DNA of 64,000 bases from Cristatella mucedo (lineage: Eukaryota; Bryozoa; Phylactolaemata; Cristatellidae), in assembly GCA_009760855.2 (NCBI GenBank), contig WPIO01000055.1:1367501-1431500 (forward strand), read 5' to 3'. Within the stretch, counting starts at the first letter, position 1, and the number at the start of each line of letters is the position of its first letter. The position numbers and the translations under genes were made by a program. This document shows positions 1 to 64,000 of this stretch, piece after piece. The notes below the pieces were generated by a model. It was not told where the DNA came from and ran no database searches. It saw only the letters and a list, made by a program, of their open reading frames with translations.

Positions 1-694
1 TCTTTCTAGGCGCTTTACATTTGCTGCAAAGGGAAATGCAATTGAATGGTAAGTAAAATCAAGCTTGAAAAACAAACACATTGAATAATATGGTTAGGGG
101 TGACATGCACAGGGTCAACATGCAAATGTGGTTAGTGGCAGCATGCACTGTGTCAGCATGTATAAGCACATCAAGGACGAATCACAGGGACCCACTAAAG
201 TCTGTCCTAAATAGGTGTGTTTTTAAGTTCCTTTTAAATGTGGTCACGTCAGGGGATGTTCTGACGCAGGTCGGGAGGGAGTTCCTGGCTTTCGGAGCAT
301 ACGAACTAAATGCACGGTCTCCAAGGGATTTAAGGTTTGTACAAGGTATTTGTAGACTGTTGGATTCCGAAAAGCGGGTGGTACGATGCTTGGCCTGATG
401 GGGTAGTATATCTGAGAGATAGGTTGGAGCCATAGAATGAAGGGACCTAAAAGTGAGCGACAAAACCTTGAAGTCAATCCGTTGCTTGACTGGTAGCCAG
501 TGCAGGTCGGCGAGAAGTGGAGATGCGTCAACTGCGACGCTCCAGACAGACAAATCTAGCTGCAGAGTTTTGCAGCAGCTATAAGCAACCGCTTGCACAT
601 GCCGGTAGACCAGCAAGCAGTGAGTAACAGAAGTCGAGACGAGATAATACAAATGTATGGACCAGTTCAGACGTGGTATATCCCTGTCTAAAGA

Positions 695-852
695 GCTGTA
701 ATGGCTCACTGGGTGATGCGGTTGCTGTTCACGAGCTCGCCCCGAGGTCGTAGGCTCGAATCCTGCAGTGGGCAATACTTTATCGTCACTGCAAGCGGTG
801 GTGATAGCCGTAAAGGCTCTTCTGTCGCTATACAAGAAGAGTCTGTTTAATC
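695..852 (+). mobile_element. tRNA-derived SINE (family 1)
   Basis: This is inserted in the LINE remnant. It has an A-box-like TGGCTCACTGGGTG near 702 and a B box GGCTCGAATCC at 753-763, followed by a shared body ending in a GTCGCTATACAA segment. Related copies are at 1745-1905, 13897-14060 and 40770-40905. LINE sequence resumes on both sides. Confidence 0.75.
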
Positions 853-1205
853 AGATAGTATTTTTTTATTTTAAAAAAGCCCGAATTTTAGCAAGGTTAT
901 GTAGCTCACTGTAGGAAGACTTGACTGCAGAGCTGATGTGGTCGTTTAATGAAAGGTCACTTTGGAACAAGACACCTACATTTCATGCATATTCAACAGG
1001 AGATAGGCTAGCAGAGCCTATTTTGAGCGTTAATCTATCCAATTTCTGAATCACACTTGATTTGCACTTAACTAGTGAGCTGTAAGTTGTTTCTTATCAT
1101 CATTCTATTTAAGAAAGTTCGTTGCCACGTACGTGCGGATATCATCAATATATGCATCAAGGGAGTTGAGAGAATTCGACGTGCTGGGGGCTGGGAGAGA
1201 TCAAA

Positions 1206-1345
1206 GCATCGTTGGTTTGGCCCAGTGGTTAATGAGCTGGCCCCGGCCAAGGTCTGGCCGAGGTCGTGGGCTCGGGCCTCGTGGCATTTGTGAAGCGCCT
1301 GAATAGTGATTAAGTTCTCTTATGGCGCTATACAAATTGTACGGA
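1206..1345 (+). mobile_element. SINE with L2-type tail (family 2)
   Basis: A tRNA-like head (TTGGCCCAGTGGTTAATGAG, then a degenerate B box around GTGGGCTCGGGCC) is followed by a 3' end GTGAAGCGCCTGAATAGTGA...GGCGCTATACAAATTGTA, which resembles the LINE 3' tails in this window. It is nested in the LINE at 1-1690. A second copy is at 24085-24205. Confidence 0.65.
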
Positions 1346-1744
1346 TTATAAACCAAATGTACAACTGAGTGCCATCCGCATAGAGGTGAAAGCCTAGATT
1401 GTGCCCGAAATCCCATCGGCCGTATATAAACCGTGAAAAGAACGGGACCGAGACTGAGTCCTGAGGTACCGTGCTTCAGAGGTTCCTCGGATGACCTTTG
1501 TCAATTCGCATCAATACTCTGGAGTTTCCCACTGAGATTAGGCCTAAAGCATTGCAGTGCAGTGCCACCGATGCCCAGTCGAGATGAGAGGCGCTCAAGA
1601 AGGACTTGGTAGTTGATATTTTCAAAAGCTGCCGAAAGATCGAGCAACGCAAGATTGGGCCAGTGGTTGCTGGAAGGAGCTCCGACATGGGGGTTTAGGG
1701 GTCATGCATAGGTCATCGGCTGCAGGGTTGTAGGATTAAATAAA

Positions 1745-1905
1745 TTAGATACTTGCTGATTTAACAGCCTCTTTTGTATAGCGACAAAAGAGCCTTTACG
1801 GCTATCACTACCGCTTGCAGTGGCGGTAAAGGAACCCACGACCTCGGGAGCGAGGTCGTGAAAAGCAACCGCCTTACCTAGTTCGCCATCACGGCTCAAC
1901 AAGAT
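1745..1905 (-). mobile_element. tRNA-derived SINE (family 1), minus
   Basis: In reverse complement it has the A-box region (TGGCGAACTAGGTAAGGCGG), the GGTTGCTTTTCACGACCTC segment and the B-box position GTGGGTTCC. The body matches the copies at 695 and 13897. It lies between LINE and Ty3/Gypsy remnants. Confidence 0.7.
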
Positions 1906-1934
1906 TGCACTAAAAGCCGAGCTGAACCGGCGCT

Positions 1935-3480
1935 AAAAACTAACCCTCCCTCCGAAAGGCGGCGGATCGAAAGGCGGCGGAAAGGAAACAATTGATTCGA
2001 AATTAGGTGTCCTCTGGGAAAAAGTTGTCAGTGTCTGAGACCGCGTTTTTTTGTAACGTCGAGTACTCACTTTGATGGACCAACGATTTCCCTTTCGGCG
2101 AAGGAAGAGACGTTCCAGGTGAACCTCGAACGGCATCGTTCATCTGCTGCCAGACGCTTCAGGAGCAGATCATTGAGGTACGAAGAACAGATATCGAGTC
2201 CTTTCATCGCTAGGTCTTTGAAGCGTTGACAGGTCTGAGCTGCATTTGTGGGACTGAAGCGTTTAATTCGGAACTGCCCGACAAGCGCGATTTCGGCGAC
2301 CTCTAAGGGCGTGGTCAGGGTGAACGGGTATTCGACGATAGGCTTATACGAGGTCTTTTGTAGAAAATACAGCCTTGCATGTAGAGCTTGTGGTTTGATT
2401 ATATGCAGGCCGGTACCGTATCTTTCCTAAACAGCTGTTGGGAGCGTCATCGAGAGGGGCCTGGGCACAGCTGTGGTCCACCTCTAAAGAGGTGTTGACA
2501 CAGGCCGGTGACCCGCTGGTGAACAGATGGTGGATTCATCATCGGGGTCGACCAGGGAAAAGCCGGAGTCGAGTCGAAGAGTCGAGTGGGAGAATGGGGC
2601 AAAGGGAGCCGCGCGTCCTTCGGCTCCGTGCGTCGTGCAATAAACTGTTTGTGTAGGGCGTCGGCTGGCTCTCTGCTGTGCGAGCGACAGAGCTGACGGT
2701 ATTGGGTAGGAGTCATGCTTAGCAACGAGATTTGACGTGCGATAGTCGCCGCAAGGGCGCCTGCCGAAGTGATTCTGGCACGAGACGGCTCGAGGGCTGA
2801 AGATGGCTGTTCGCTCTACGAGGGCTCGACGGTCCAGAGGACACGAGCAGCACGAGCTCTTAATTTTCGGCACTTTGGCTGCTGCCAGGTCAGGCGGCGG
2901 TCCGGTGCCTGGCGCGAGAGCGAAGACACCGCCCGTCGCTCACTCCGGAGACTGCGATGACGAACCGAATGCTTTACCAACACGGAGAGATTCCTAGATT
3001 GCACGATATTCGGCAATCGGGGAAGCGCAGAGTGGCGTAGTCGACGCGTAGAGTCGAAAGGGATGGAGCATTGTCGATACGGAGCTGCAGACGATGCAAA
3101 CAGTTTTCGAGGGTTAGTGCACTGTTCAAGGTCGACAGTGAGACCTCAATGAGCGATGAAATCGGCGCGGATTAGAGGATACGATGCTTCGGCTAATGAT
3201 GAGAACCAATGACTTAACTCCGACGAAGCTCCAGACTCAGGGTAAGAAGACGGTAGAGAGCTATTGGCGGCCTGCATATGAGACAGGCCACGCGGTCTCT
3301 CGGCAGCGTTTGGTGGGAGAACGTTAATGATCAAGCCCACGCCAATGACGTAGCCCCGTAACAGCGTCGATATAGGAAAGTGGCAGTAATGTTCGCTCTC
3401 CTGCGGAGTAGGCATCGCCTGCGATAGTAGTATGGTCTTCAACTTAACGGGAACTTGAAGCCAGGTCGCCACTTTATGGT
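1935..3480 (-). mobile_element. Ty3/Gypsy-like retrotransposon pol remnant
   Basis: On the minus strand, broken frames show a retropepsin-like stretch (about 3146-3400: VLPPNAAERPRG, then a LIRADFIAH(Y)GLTVDLE-type end) followed by reverse transcriptase motifs (about 2000-2880: CGDYRTSNL...HDSYPIP, then NAAQTCQRFKDLAMKGLDI and a degraded SYLNDLL in place of YxDD). The order protease then RT is typical of Ty3/Gypsy pol. Frameshifts and stops occur throughout and no LTRs were recognised. It is a dead, old copy. Confidence 0.7.
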
Positions 3481-3799
3481 CTTATCAACGAAACGAGGGT
3501 CGCGATAGCGTACAAAAAGCGGCTGGAGAAGACAAAATCGCTCTTTCGAACCAGCTCTTAATTCGGGCCTGGAACGGCTTAAAAAGCTGCAGCTAGAACG
3601 GCTGCAGCCGGTCCAGCACCCAATCCCCTTGCCAAGCCCTGCTGACTTTCAATAGTTCTGTCGAAAAGCTAGAATTTCAGCCCACAGTGAGTGACATTCG
3701 GCCAGTGAGGAGTGCACACGCTTCTTTACTGGCTCGTATTCGACAGAGCGGCCTGAGGCGGCTTCATGAAGCGGCGGCTACTGCGGCAGAGTCAACTAA

Positions 3800-4400
3800 T
3801 GTCTACCGAAGCAGGGGCTGCAGAAACTGTTAACTCATTGCACAGGCCGGAATACCTGCGAGTAGTGAGTTAAAGACGTCGAGACAGGATGGCATAATAT
3901 TTGCAAGCCCAGCCCATTTCGAGGATTAGGTTTTCCGATTTCAGGAAGCACTTGGTTTCACATAGCCAGCAAGTTGGCTTCGTCATTCAATTTGAGAACG
4001 TTTGTAGCCATCCAAGTGTGAATGGTAGCAATGCATGTTGCAAGTGAATAAGGGGTTGATGAGCTAGAAGGCAGGGAGGGATACTACTAATAATAAATTT
4101 GTATAGCCTCCTCAAGAGAACTTGAATCGTTTCTAGGCACTTAACACAATGGGTTATGGAAGCATTATCGAATAAAAGTACAAGTAAAGCCGCACGAATC
4201 ATCTACATACATAGGTGAAAGCCGCAACATCGCGTTTGGCAATGATGACACCGGCCAGAGGGAGAATGAAGTTATCTATATAGAGTTAAGTAGACCAAAC
4301 ACAGATTCCTGGGGGATTCCCCTGTAATTAAGTGGATTCTCCTCGGATCATGACATTTGTAGGTTGACACAAACGCTCCGAATTCTCAGACTAGGACCAC
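3800..4400 (-). mobile_element. Degenerate L2-like LINE fragments
   Basis: On the minus strand, near 4320 to 4200, a decayed GxPQxSVxG block is followed by YVDD. Nearer 3900 there is a decayed [13 protein letters not shown]-like segment. A LINE 3' tail (TTTGTATAG...TCTAGGCACTTA in plus) at about 4085-4150 appears nested. It is very old and fragmented. Confidence 0.55.
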
Positions 4401-5539
4401 ATAGGCCCACACAGCTAAGCGGAGCTCGCTGGAGTTCAGCGAGCTCGATCTCGATTACAGCAATTACAGTGAATTCAATGAACTACCAGCCGCTACGCTG
4501 AGTGCAAGTAGGGCAACAGGCGATGCACGGACGCGCTGTCGGTGCCGTGTCATGACAAGAAGCTGATATCGGCATTTGTTTTTGTTTAGGCAGCTCAGAC
4601 TGTGTTGCATTCAAATGGCGACATCGGTTTTCGGTTGTCACAGCGGGTAATTTTCAAGAGCACAACAACAAACGACTTGTGCTACCGAGCGCCCGACAGT
4701 AAAAATAAAAAACAAGAGCTACATTACAAATAACTATAAAAAGCTCGGAGTTCGGATTCTCATTGTGGACTACAATACGCAGTGGCCGGCAACGCTCCAA
4801 ATTACACTGTACAGGTAAAAATATCGTTTAGCGACAGAAGACACGCGATGCACATGCAAGTGAAGGAACATCGCGTAAGCAGAGGCAGGACGAGTGGCCG
4901 GGAAGTGGGAGGCAAGCGAGCTAGTGAGCTGCCTCAGCAGAGGCAAACATGCTGGCAAACATCTTTGTGCTGGAAGCAACTTAGCAGCAATCAGCACCGC
5001 CGTCGAGCGTGCCGGGCCGACCGGCGAACAGACGTCGATGGATCGTCTCAAACAAGAAGTGGTGGTGAGTGCACAAACAGGGTCCCCGAGGTGGTGCCCC
5101 AGCTATCGTCGGCAGTGGAGCACTGCGATGACCGTCCACGACGAGTCAACGCCTCTGATTTCTGCAGCTAAGCAGCCGGTCGCCGGCCAGAAGCCATAAG
5201 CAGCATCTTGCTAGCTATTGGCGAGACAAATAAATACGTCGACCTCGTCTTTGGTGTGCCGCCAGCAAGCGAGCAGAGCTGGTGCCCGACGTTTCGGCTA
5301 GCCCTGCAGCCGGCCGGTGCTCCTTCGGCACCTCGGGCCGGCGTTCCTGCAGAGCCGAGATCCCTCTGCAGCAGAGCGAGTGCTGAAAGAAGAAAAGCTG
5401 GCCTTCGGATCGTCGGCGCGAGCAGCCGACACTCTTTCGATTCATCGAAAGCAGTGGATGCGCGCAGAGCATCGAATTGGCGTCGTCGTTGCCGCAAAAG
5501 TATTGCTGCATCGTAGTCGGTGCCCCCTCCTCATCACCA
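4400..5539 (-). other. Probable DIP2 3' UTR and downstream flank
   Basis: About 1.1 kb follows the DIP2 stop codon without recognisable repeat or coding sequence. The part nearest the gene is GC-rich. No AATAAA in the sense orientation was found close to the stop, so the poly(A) site and the UTR length are unknown. ORFs in both strands here show no family motif. Confidence 0.4.
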
Positions 5540-59973
<54,434 letters not shown>

Positions 59974-60300
59974 TTTAGAACCGCAGCGTCATCGAAGCAG
60001 GTCGTCCGGGTAGGATAGCCCCGAAGGTGCTGGCCGGCGGCTCGACTTTTGAAGTCACCGTTGACAGAATATAGTTATAAAGCATCATGGAGGCTTTAAA
60101 ATGTATTAAACTTTCGAGCAAATAGACCAAATAAATATGATTCGGAAACAAAAATAGTAACATTGGAGGCACGGGTTCTCAAGCGACATCGTCTACCACG
60201 CCCCCATTGAACCTCCCCGCCCCACAATCCTGATGTCACTAACCTCACTGAACAGACACAGCGATGACGTTAGCTCTCATTTCATAACGCGAGTACTTGC
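59974..60300 (-). promoter_or_regulatory. Putative DIP2 5' flank / 5' UTR
   Basis: This is the sequence directly upstream of the DIP2 ATG. The start codon lies in AAAATGGCGGAC, which resembles the YY1/Pho binding core AANATGGCGG often found around animal start sites. A CRE-like TGACGTTA lies near 60263 on the plus strand. A short upstream ORF at 59975-59992 (MTLRF, then TAA) ends one base before the main ATG, if the transcript begins above it. No TATA box is evident. The transcription start cannot be placed. Confidence 0.4.
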
Positions 60301-60616
60301 CGCATAACTCACTCCAGATCACGCCATGAACCGTTAATAACTCTAAAGCAATCGAATGACTAGGTTAGGTGACTACTACAGAAGGCCTTACCTGGAGCAG
60401 GTCCACCGAAGCAACCAGAATCTGAGGTGAAATGTGGCTGAGCGCACGCACTGAGATACGGGAGAAGGGTGGTCGAATGAATTAAGACAGAGAAACTCAG
60501 ACAAAAATCTTTGAAATGCTTCTATGACACGGGTTCACGGCAGACAAGCTGATTTGCAGCCGATTCTTTCGCTATCTGCACGCGGCCCTGCAAGGAGAGG
60601 GTTACGGATGCATGCA

Positions 60617-61066
60617 ATGTAATGTCATGTATCTCCGTCAGTAACTCCGCAAAGTCATAAAGACTATGTGGGTGTTACGCAGGAGAGTTTTGTATAGCGC
60701 ACTCACAGCCTAAGCGGCTTTCGGTACGCATTCGATAGCCAACAGACTTCGTCTCACGCAACAAAGAGAAAGTGGGAAGCATAGCAGAGTCAGGAGAGCA
60801 GTTGAGGTAGTGAGTAGCATGGAAGTAGCAGCTCAGGACCGCTGAAAAGGATGAGACATAGTCGGCAGTAGGAGAGCAGTTGTCGTTGCGTAAGAATTGT
60901 GGAAGCGAGTTCCACAGTCTAGAATCTGCAGAGCGAAAGCTTCTGTCGGCAAAGGTCTTTAAGCGGAGGAATGGGACAGCTAATTTATTATCCACACAGG
61001 ACCTGAGGGCGCGAAGAGGCTGAAACTGATGCAGCAGTTCAGCTAGGTACGAAGGAGCCAAGCCGT
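60617..61066 (-). mobile_element. L2-like LINE (family B) 3' fragment, minus, upstream of DIP2
   Basis: Minus strand reads APSYLAELLHQFQPLRALRS through the C-terminus (ECAIQNSPA) and the 3' UTR with an ACATT-like tail (ATGTAATGTC in plus). Frames are nearly intact. 5' truncated. Confidence 0.88.
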
Positions 61067-61374
61067 GGAATAACTAGGCCGTTGGACCACTATTTGGCAT
61101 GCTAAAATTTTTGCGATTTTACGCAACTAAGAGGAAGTAGATTTCGTTCTCCTTGAACTTTTCTTCGAGATGAGCGTAAACGATGTGGACTTCGAGGGAC
61201 AATCTACATCTCATTGCGGCATTAAGTTCTTTTCGAGAGCTCTCGAACCGGCTGCACGGCGTTTTCTACACCTTGTCATTAACCAGAAAACCGTGAAACC
61301 GTGCAACGGAACTCTTCCACTTTCTGCGTCCAGCTCAGCTTCTTGGCGAATTCGTCGAACTCTATGATCTTTTG
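61067..61374. other. Upstream flank between LINE copies
   Basis: No gene recognised. On the minus strand near 61325-61375 a short open stretch reads EFDEFAKKLSWTQKVEEF, similar to a stretch at 61870-61920. Confidence 0.4.
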
Positions 61375-61660
61375 CTTCTTACGCAACGTCAACTGCTCTC
61401 CTGCTATAGGCCATGGCACATTCTTTCTAGCGGTCCTGAGCTGCTACTTCCATGCTACTCGCTACCTCAACCGCTCTCCCGACTCTGCTATGCTTCCCAC
61501 TTTCTGTTTTCGCGCTGCGTGAGACGAAGTCTGTCGGCTACCGAATGCGCACCGAAAGCCGCTTAGGCTGTGAGTGCGCTATACAAAACTCTCCTGCGTA
61601 ACACGCACATAGTCTTTATCGTTGCTCTGTGGGGTTACAGAGGGAGATACGTTACATTAC
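61375..61660 (+). mobile_element. L2-like LINE (family B) 3' fragment, plus
   Basis: Begins at TTCTTACGCAACG and contains GCGGTCCTGAGCTGCTACTT, GGCTGTGAGTGCGCTATAC and the 3' UTR ending GGGAGATACGTTACATTACG. Opposite orientation to its neighbours at 60617 and 62120. Confidence 0.85.
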
Positions 61661-62119
61661 GTTATTTGTGGTCCGAAGATACCGAATACACCAATATCCG
61701 AAGACGCCACTTCCGGCCTCCGCCTCGAACACGTTGGAGTTACTTGAAAGCTGCTGTTCCGTTGTCGAGAGCCATGACAAATTGCTGACGAGGCCGGAAT
61801 TCATGTGTAGCGGTGGCATCAGCACACCTTCCGAAGCTCTACTACCAGCGGCTCCCGATTGATGCTGTTCTTCCCTTCAGAGAACTCGGTCCGCTGCGGC
61901 CAGTCCACTTTTTTTGATAATTCGTCCCGGCTGTCCCATAAGCAAAGAAAATGGGGAAATTGTGTGAACCATAATACTAACATATTAGTAATAACGTAAC
62001 AAAACATAATAATGAACTCGATAATGCTATGAAATTTTGTGAATTTGCCTTGGAAGCCCATTGGGAGTGAAAAGATTTTGAAGTCTCCAATGACCTCCCA
62101 GCTAAGGCCGAAAATCTTC

Positions 62120-62592
62120 TTTCGGTACGCATTCGGTAGCCAACCGACTTCGTCTCGCGAAACAAAAAGAAAGTGGGAAGCATAGCAGAGTCAGGAGAGC
62201 AGTTGAGGTAGTGAGTAGCATGGAAGTAGCAGCTCAGGACTGCTGAAAAGGATGAGCCATAGTCGGCAGCAGGAGAGTAGTTGTCGTTGCGTAAGAATTG
62301 TGGAAGCGAGTTCCACAGTCTAGGACCTGCTGAGCTAAAGCTTCTGTCGCCAACGGTCTTTAAGCGGAAGAATAGAACAGCTAATTTATTGTTCATACAG
62401 GACCTGAGCAGTTCAGCTAAGTACGAAGGAGCCAAGCCGTGGCGGGCCTTGTGGGTCAGCGTAAGAACTTTGCTCTGTATCCGTTGATCAACCGGCAGCC
62501 ATCCTAGCTCTTTTAGCAAAGGAGACACGTGCTCAAACCTCTGGGATTTTAAGACTAGCCTTGCAGCCATATTCATAGCTAGCTGCAATGGC
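62120..62592 (-). mobile_element. L2-like LINE (family B) fragment, minus
   Basis: Minus strand reads MNMAARLVLKSQRFEHVSPL, ELGWLPVDQRIQSKVLTLTH through the C-terminus to TKSVGYRMRTE, with a small deletion around the HQFQPVRA segment. The 3' UTR is cut off at about 62120. Confidence 0.87.
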
Positions 62593-62599
62593 CTAGTTG

Positions 62600-63130
62600 C
62601 TGTTCATTTTAGCCACCTGTACCGTTACCGTTCTATGGATACTACTCGATAATGTTATGTCTGCCTAACCCTCACTAATTCGGACAGCTTTACAACGGCT
62701 GAGAACCTACGAGCCCCCCACCCCCGTGCATCATGCCAAAACCGGGAATTTCAAAAACTATTGTCCTGACCACGTAAGGTTTAGGCATGAGCGATCATGA
62801 AAACAAACTTTACACGCCGAGGACAAGAAATGTGTTGAAATGTATTACACTGCGTTTTCTGCAAGCGGCTTGATTTTCGACTTTTGATTCAGCCGATTTT
62901 GATCCGGTCGATGAGAAGAAAGTAATAAACTGTGATCCGAGATGTCTCTTTCGACGACGTTCTGCGCTGGTCGCAGCTTTGGCTGCCGGGTGTTTCAGCG
63001 AGGCTGCTTGAGCGTCCTGTGCGGCATGAACTGCCGAAGCGTACTGCAGCCATTCTTTGGCACTTGAGCTAGGTCTTGCTGCTTGCTCGCACGAATCGTT
63101 AGGTAGGTATAGCTTTAGGTATGAGGTTTC
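62600..63130. other. Upstream flank, nothing recognised
   Basis: About 500 bp without motif or repeat match in this window. Confidence 0.45.
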
Positions 63131-63134
63131 GATA

Positions 63135-63508
63135 ACATAATAATAATAATGTACTTGATAAAGCGTCCTCAGAGGACTTCATCTCTTTCTAGGCGCTTTA
63201 CATTTGCTGCAAAGAGAAATGCAATTGAATGGTAAGTAAAATCATGCTTGAAAAACAAACAAAACGAATAACATGGTTAGGGGTGACATGCACAGGGTCA
63301 GCATGCAAATGCGGTTAGTGGCAGCATGCACCGTGTCAGCACGCATAAGCACATGAAGGACGAATCACAGGGACCTACTATATGCTGTCCTAAATAGGTG
63401 TGTTTTTAAGTTCCTTTTAAATGTGGTCAGGTCAGGGGATGTTCTGACGCAGGTCGGGAGGGAGTTCCAGGCTTTGGGAGTATACGAACTAAATGCACGG
63501 TCTCCCAA
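63135..63508 (-). mobile_element. L2-like LINE (family A) 3' fragment, minus
   Basis: TAATAATAATGTACTTGATAAAGCG tail, TTTCTAGGCGCTTTACATTTGC, then the 3' UTR and the last coding stretch (ending at the GDRAFSSY segment near 63500). It matches 1-330 closely. Strongly 5' truncated. Confidence 0.88.
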
Positions 63509-63509
63509 G

Positions 63510-64000
63510 TTTCGATGGTATCTCTTATTAGTAAAGCTGTAGGAGGTCATGTATATATGTATGTATCGGCTATGTATGTATCTACTCGAGATCAATTGGC
63601 GCCCTCGAAGTCTCTAACTGGCAGCAAAAATTTGCAGCCAGTGTATATTCTAGTAGTGGCCCACTTGTACAAAGGGTCACTTAAACTTTCGTACTACCAT
63701 TGATTCTTTGAATAGTTTTGATTCCACAATTTCATGTGGGTGAGTCTTGATTCCCGTTGGACGCCTGCGATATGAGTGCACAGCATTGCTGCGAGTTAAT
63801 TGCAGGAGACTTGCCAGAGGGCTGCTTGCTAGCGCTGCTTGCTTCAGGCGCTCCGTCCTCCGCTACCGTTCGGCGGGCGCCATTCAAGTCCGTGAATATT
63901 GCGTGCGTCACGACGCTAACTGGATTAGTAGGGGTTAGGCGGACATGACGCTATACGGTAAGTACCCACAGTTAAGCGGAATCCTTATTTGTATAAGAGC
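63510..64000. other. Window end, nothing recognised
   Basis: Short ORFs only; ATGTAT-type repeats at 63548-63580. No support for a gene. Confidence 0.4.

Larger units (their letters stand above)
1..1690 (-). mobile_element. L2/CR1-like LINE (family A) remnant, minus orientation, cut by the window edge
   Basis: Read on the minus strand this matches the element at 6060-7750: the 3' tail region at 1-120, then the C-terminal region (SRLDFCNS..., [15 protein letters not shown]) and, further up, the reverse transcriptase core including the region around the FYADD box near 1370-1410 and the AAFDTID-like block near 1630. It is heavily mutated and carries at least two nested SINEs (695-852 and 1206-1345). 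It lies downstream of DIP2. Confidence 0.8.

Noticed and set aside
5225-5240. AATAAA poly(A) signal near the DIP2 end
   Set aside because: The AATAAA here is on the plus strand, so it is antisense to DIP2.

Overview
The window is animal nuclear DNA. It shows large introns with GT-AG (once GC-AG) boundaries, long GA/CT, CA/GT and ATT microsatellites, tRNA-derived SINEs, several families of L2/CR1-like LINEs, and fossils of Ty3/Gypsy and Tc1/mariner elements. The one gene recognised codes for a protein close to vertebrate and fly DIP2 but clearly diverged from both. An invertebrate with a slowly evolving proteome fits best; the phylum cannot be fixed from this window.

One complete protein-coding gene fills most of the window on the minus strand: DIP2 (disco-interacting protein 2), from the ATG at 59973 down to the TGA ending at 5540. 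I reconstructed 28 coding exons from splice signals, reading phase and family similarity. All 27 junction phases agree, the total CDS is 4674 nt, and the predicted protein is 1557 aa, close to the usual 1500-1600 aa of animal DIP2. The order is a DMAP1-binding N-terminus (exons 1-2), a low-complexity linker (exons 3-5), a first adenylation (FAAL-like) domain (exons 8-18) and a second one (exons 19-28). Intron 20 uses a GC donor. Intron 22 is about four fifths CT repeat on the sense strand.

Layout: 1-4400 lies downstream of DIP2 and is a graveyard of LINE, SINE and Ty3/Gypsy remnants. 4400-5540 is probably 3' UTR and flank, with no confident poly(A) signal. 5540-31677 holds exons 28 to 7, with LINEs, SINEs and microsatellites in the introns. 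31678-40366 (intron 6) holds a short bZIP/E-box-like tandem array, a Tc1-like fossil, a possible BED-finger fragment and two minisatellites. 40367-43660 holds exons 6 to 4. 43661-53648 (intron 3) holds two LINEs, long GT and CT arrays and a 13-bp G-rich minisatellite. 53649-59973 holds exons 3 to 1. 59974-64000 is the promoter side and upstream flank, with LINE copies in alternating orientation.

The most unusual local structures are: a 249-bp copy of the exon 23/intron 23 boundary inside intron 26, bracketed by a 34-bp direct repeat; the CT-filled intron 22; the GC-AG intron 20; a LINE copy with a 5' inversion; an internally deleted LINE; and several private minisatellites. I found no RNA gene, CRISPR array or second convincing protein-coding gene. 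Similarity statements come from recognition of family motifs by eye, not from searches.
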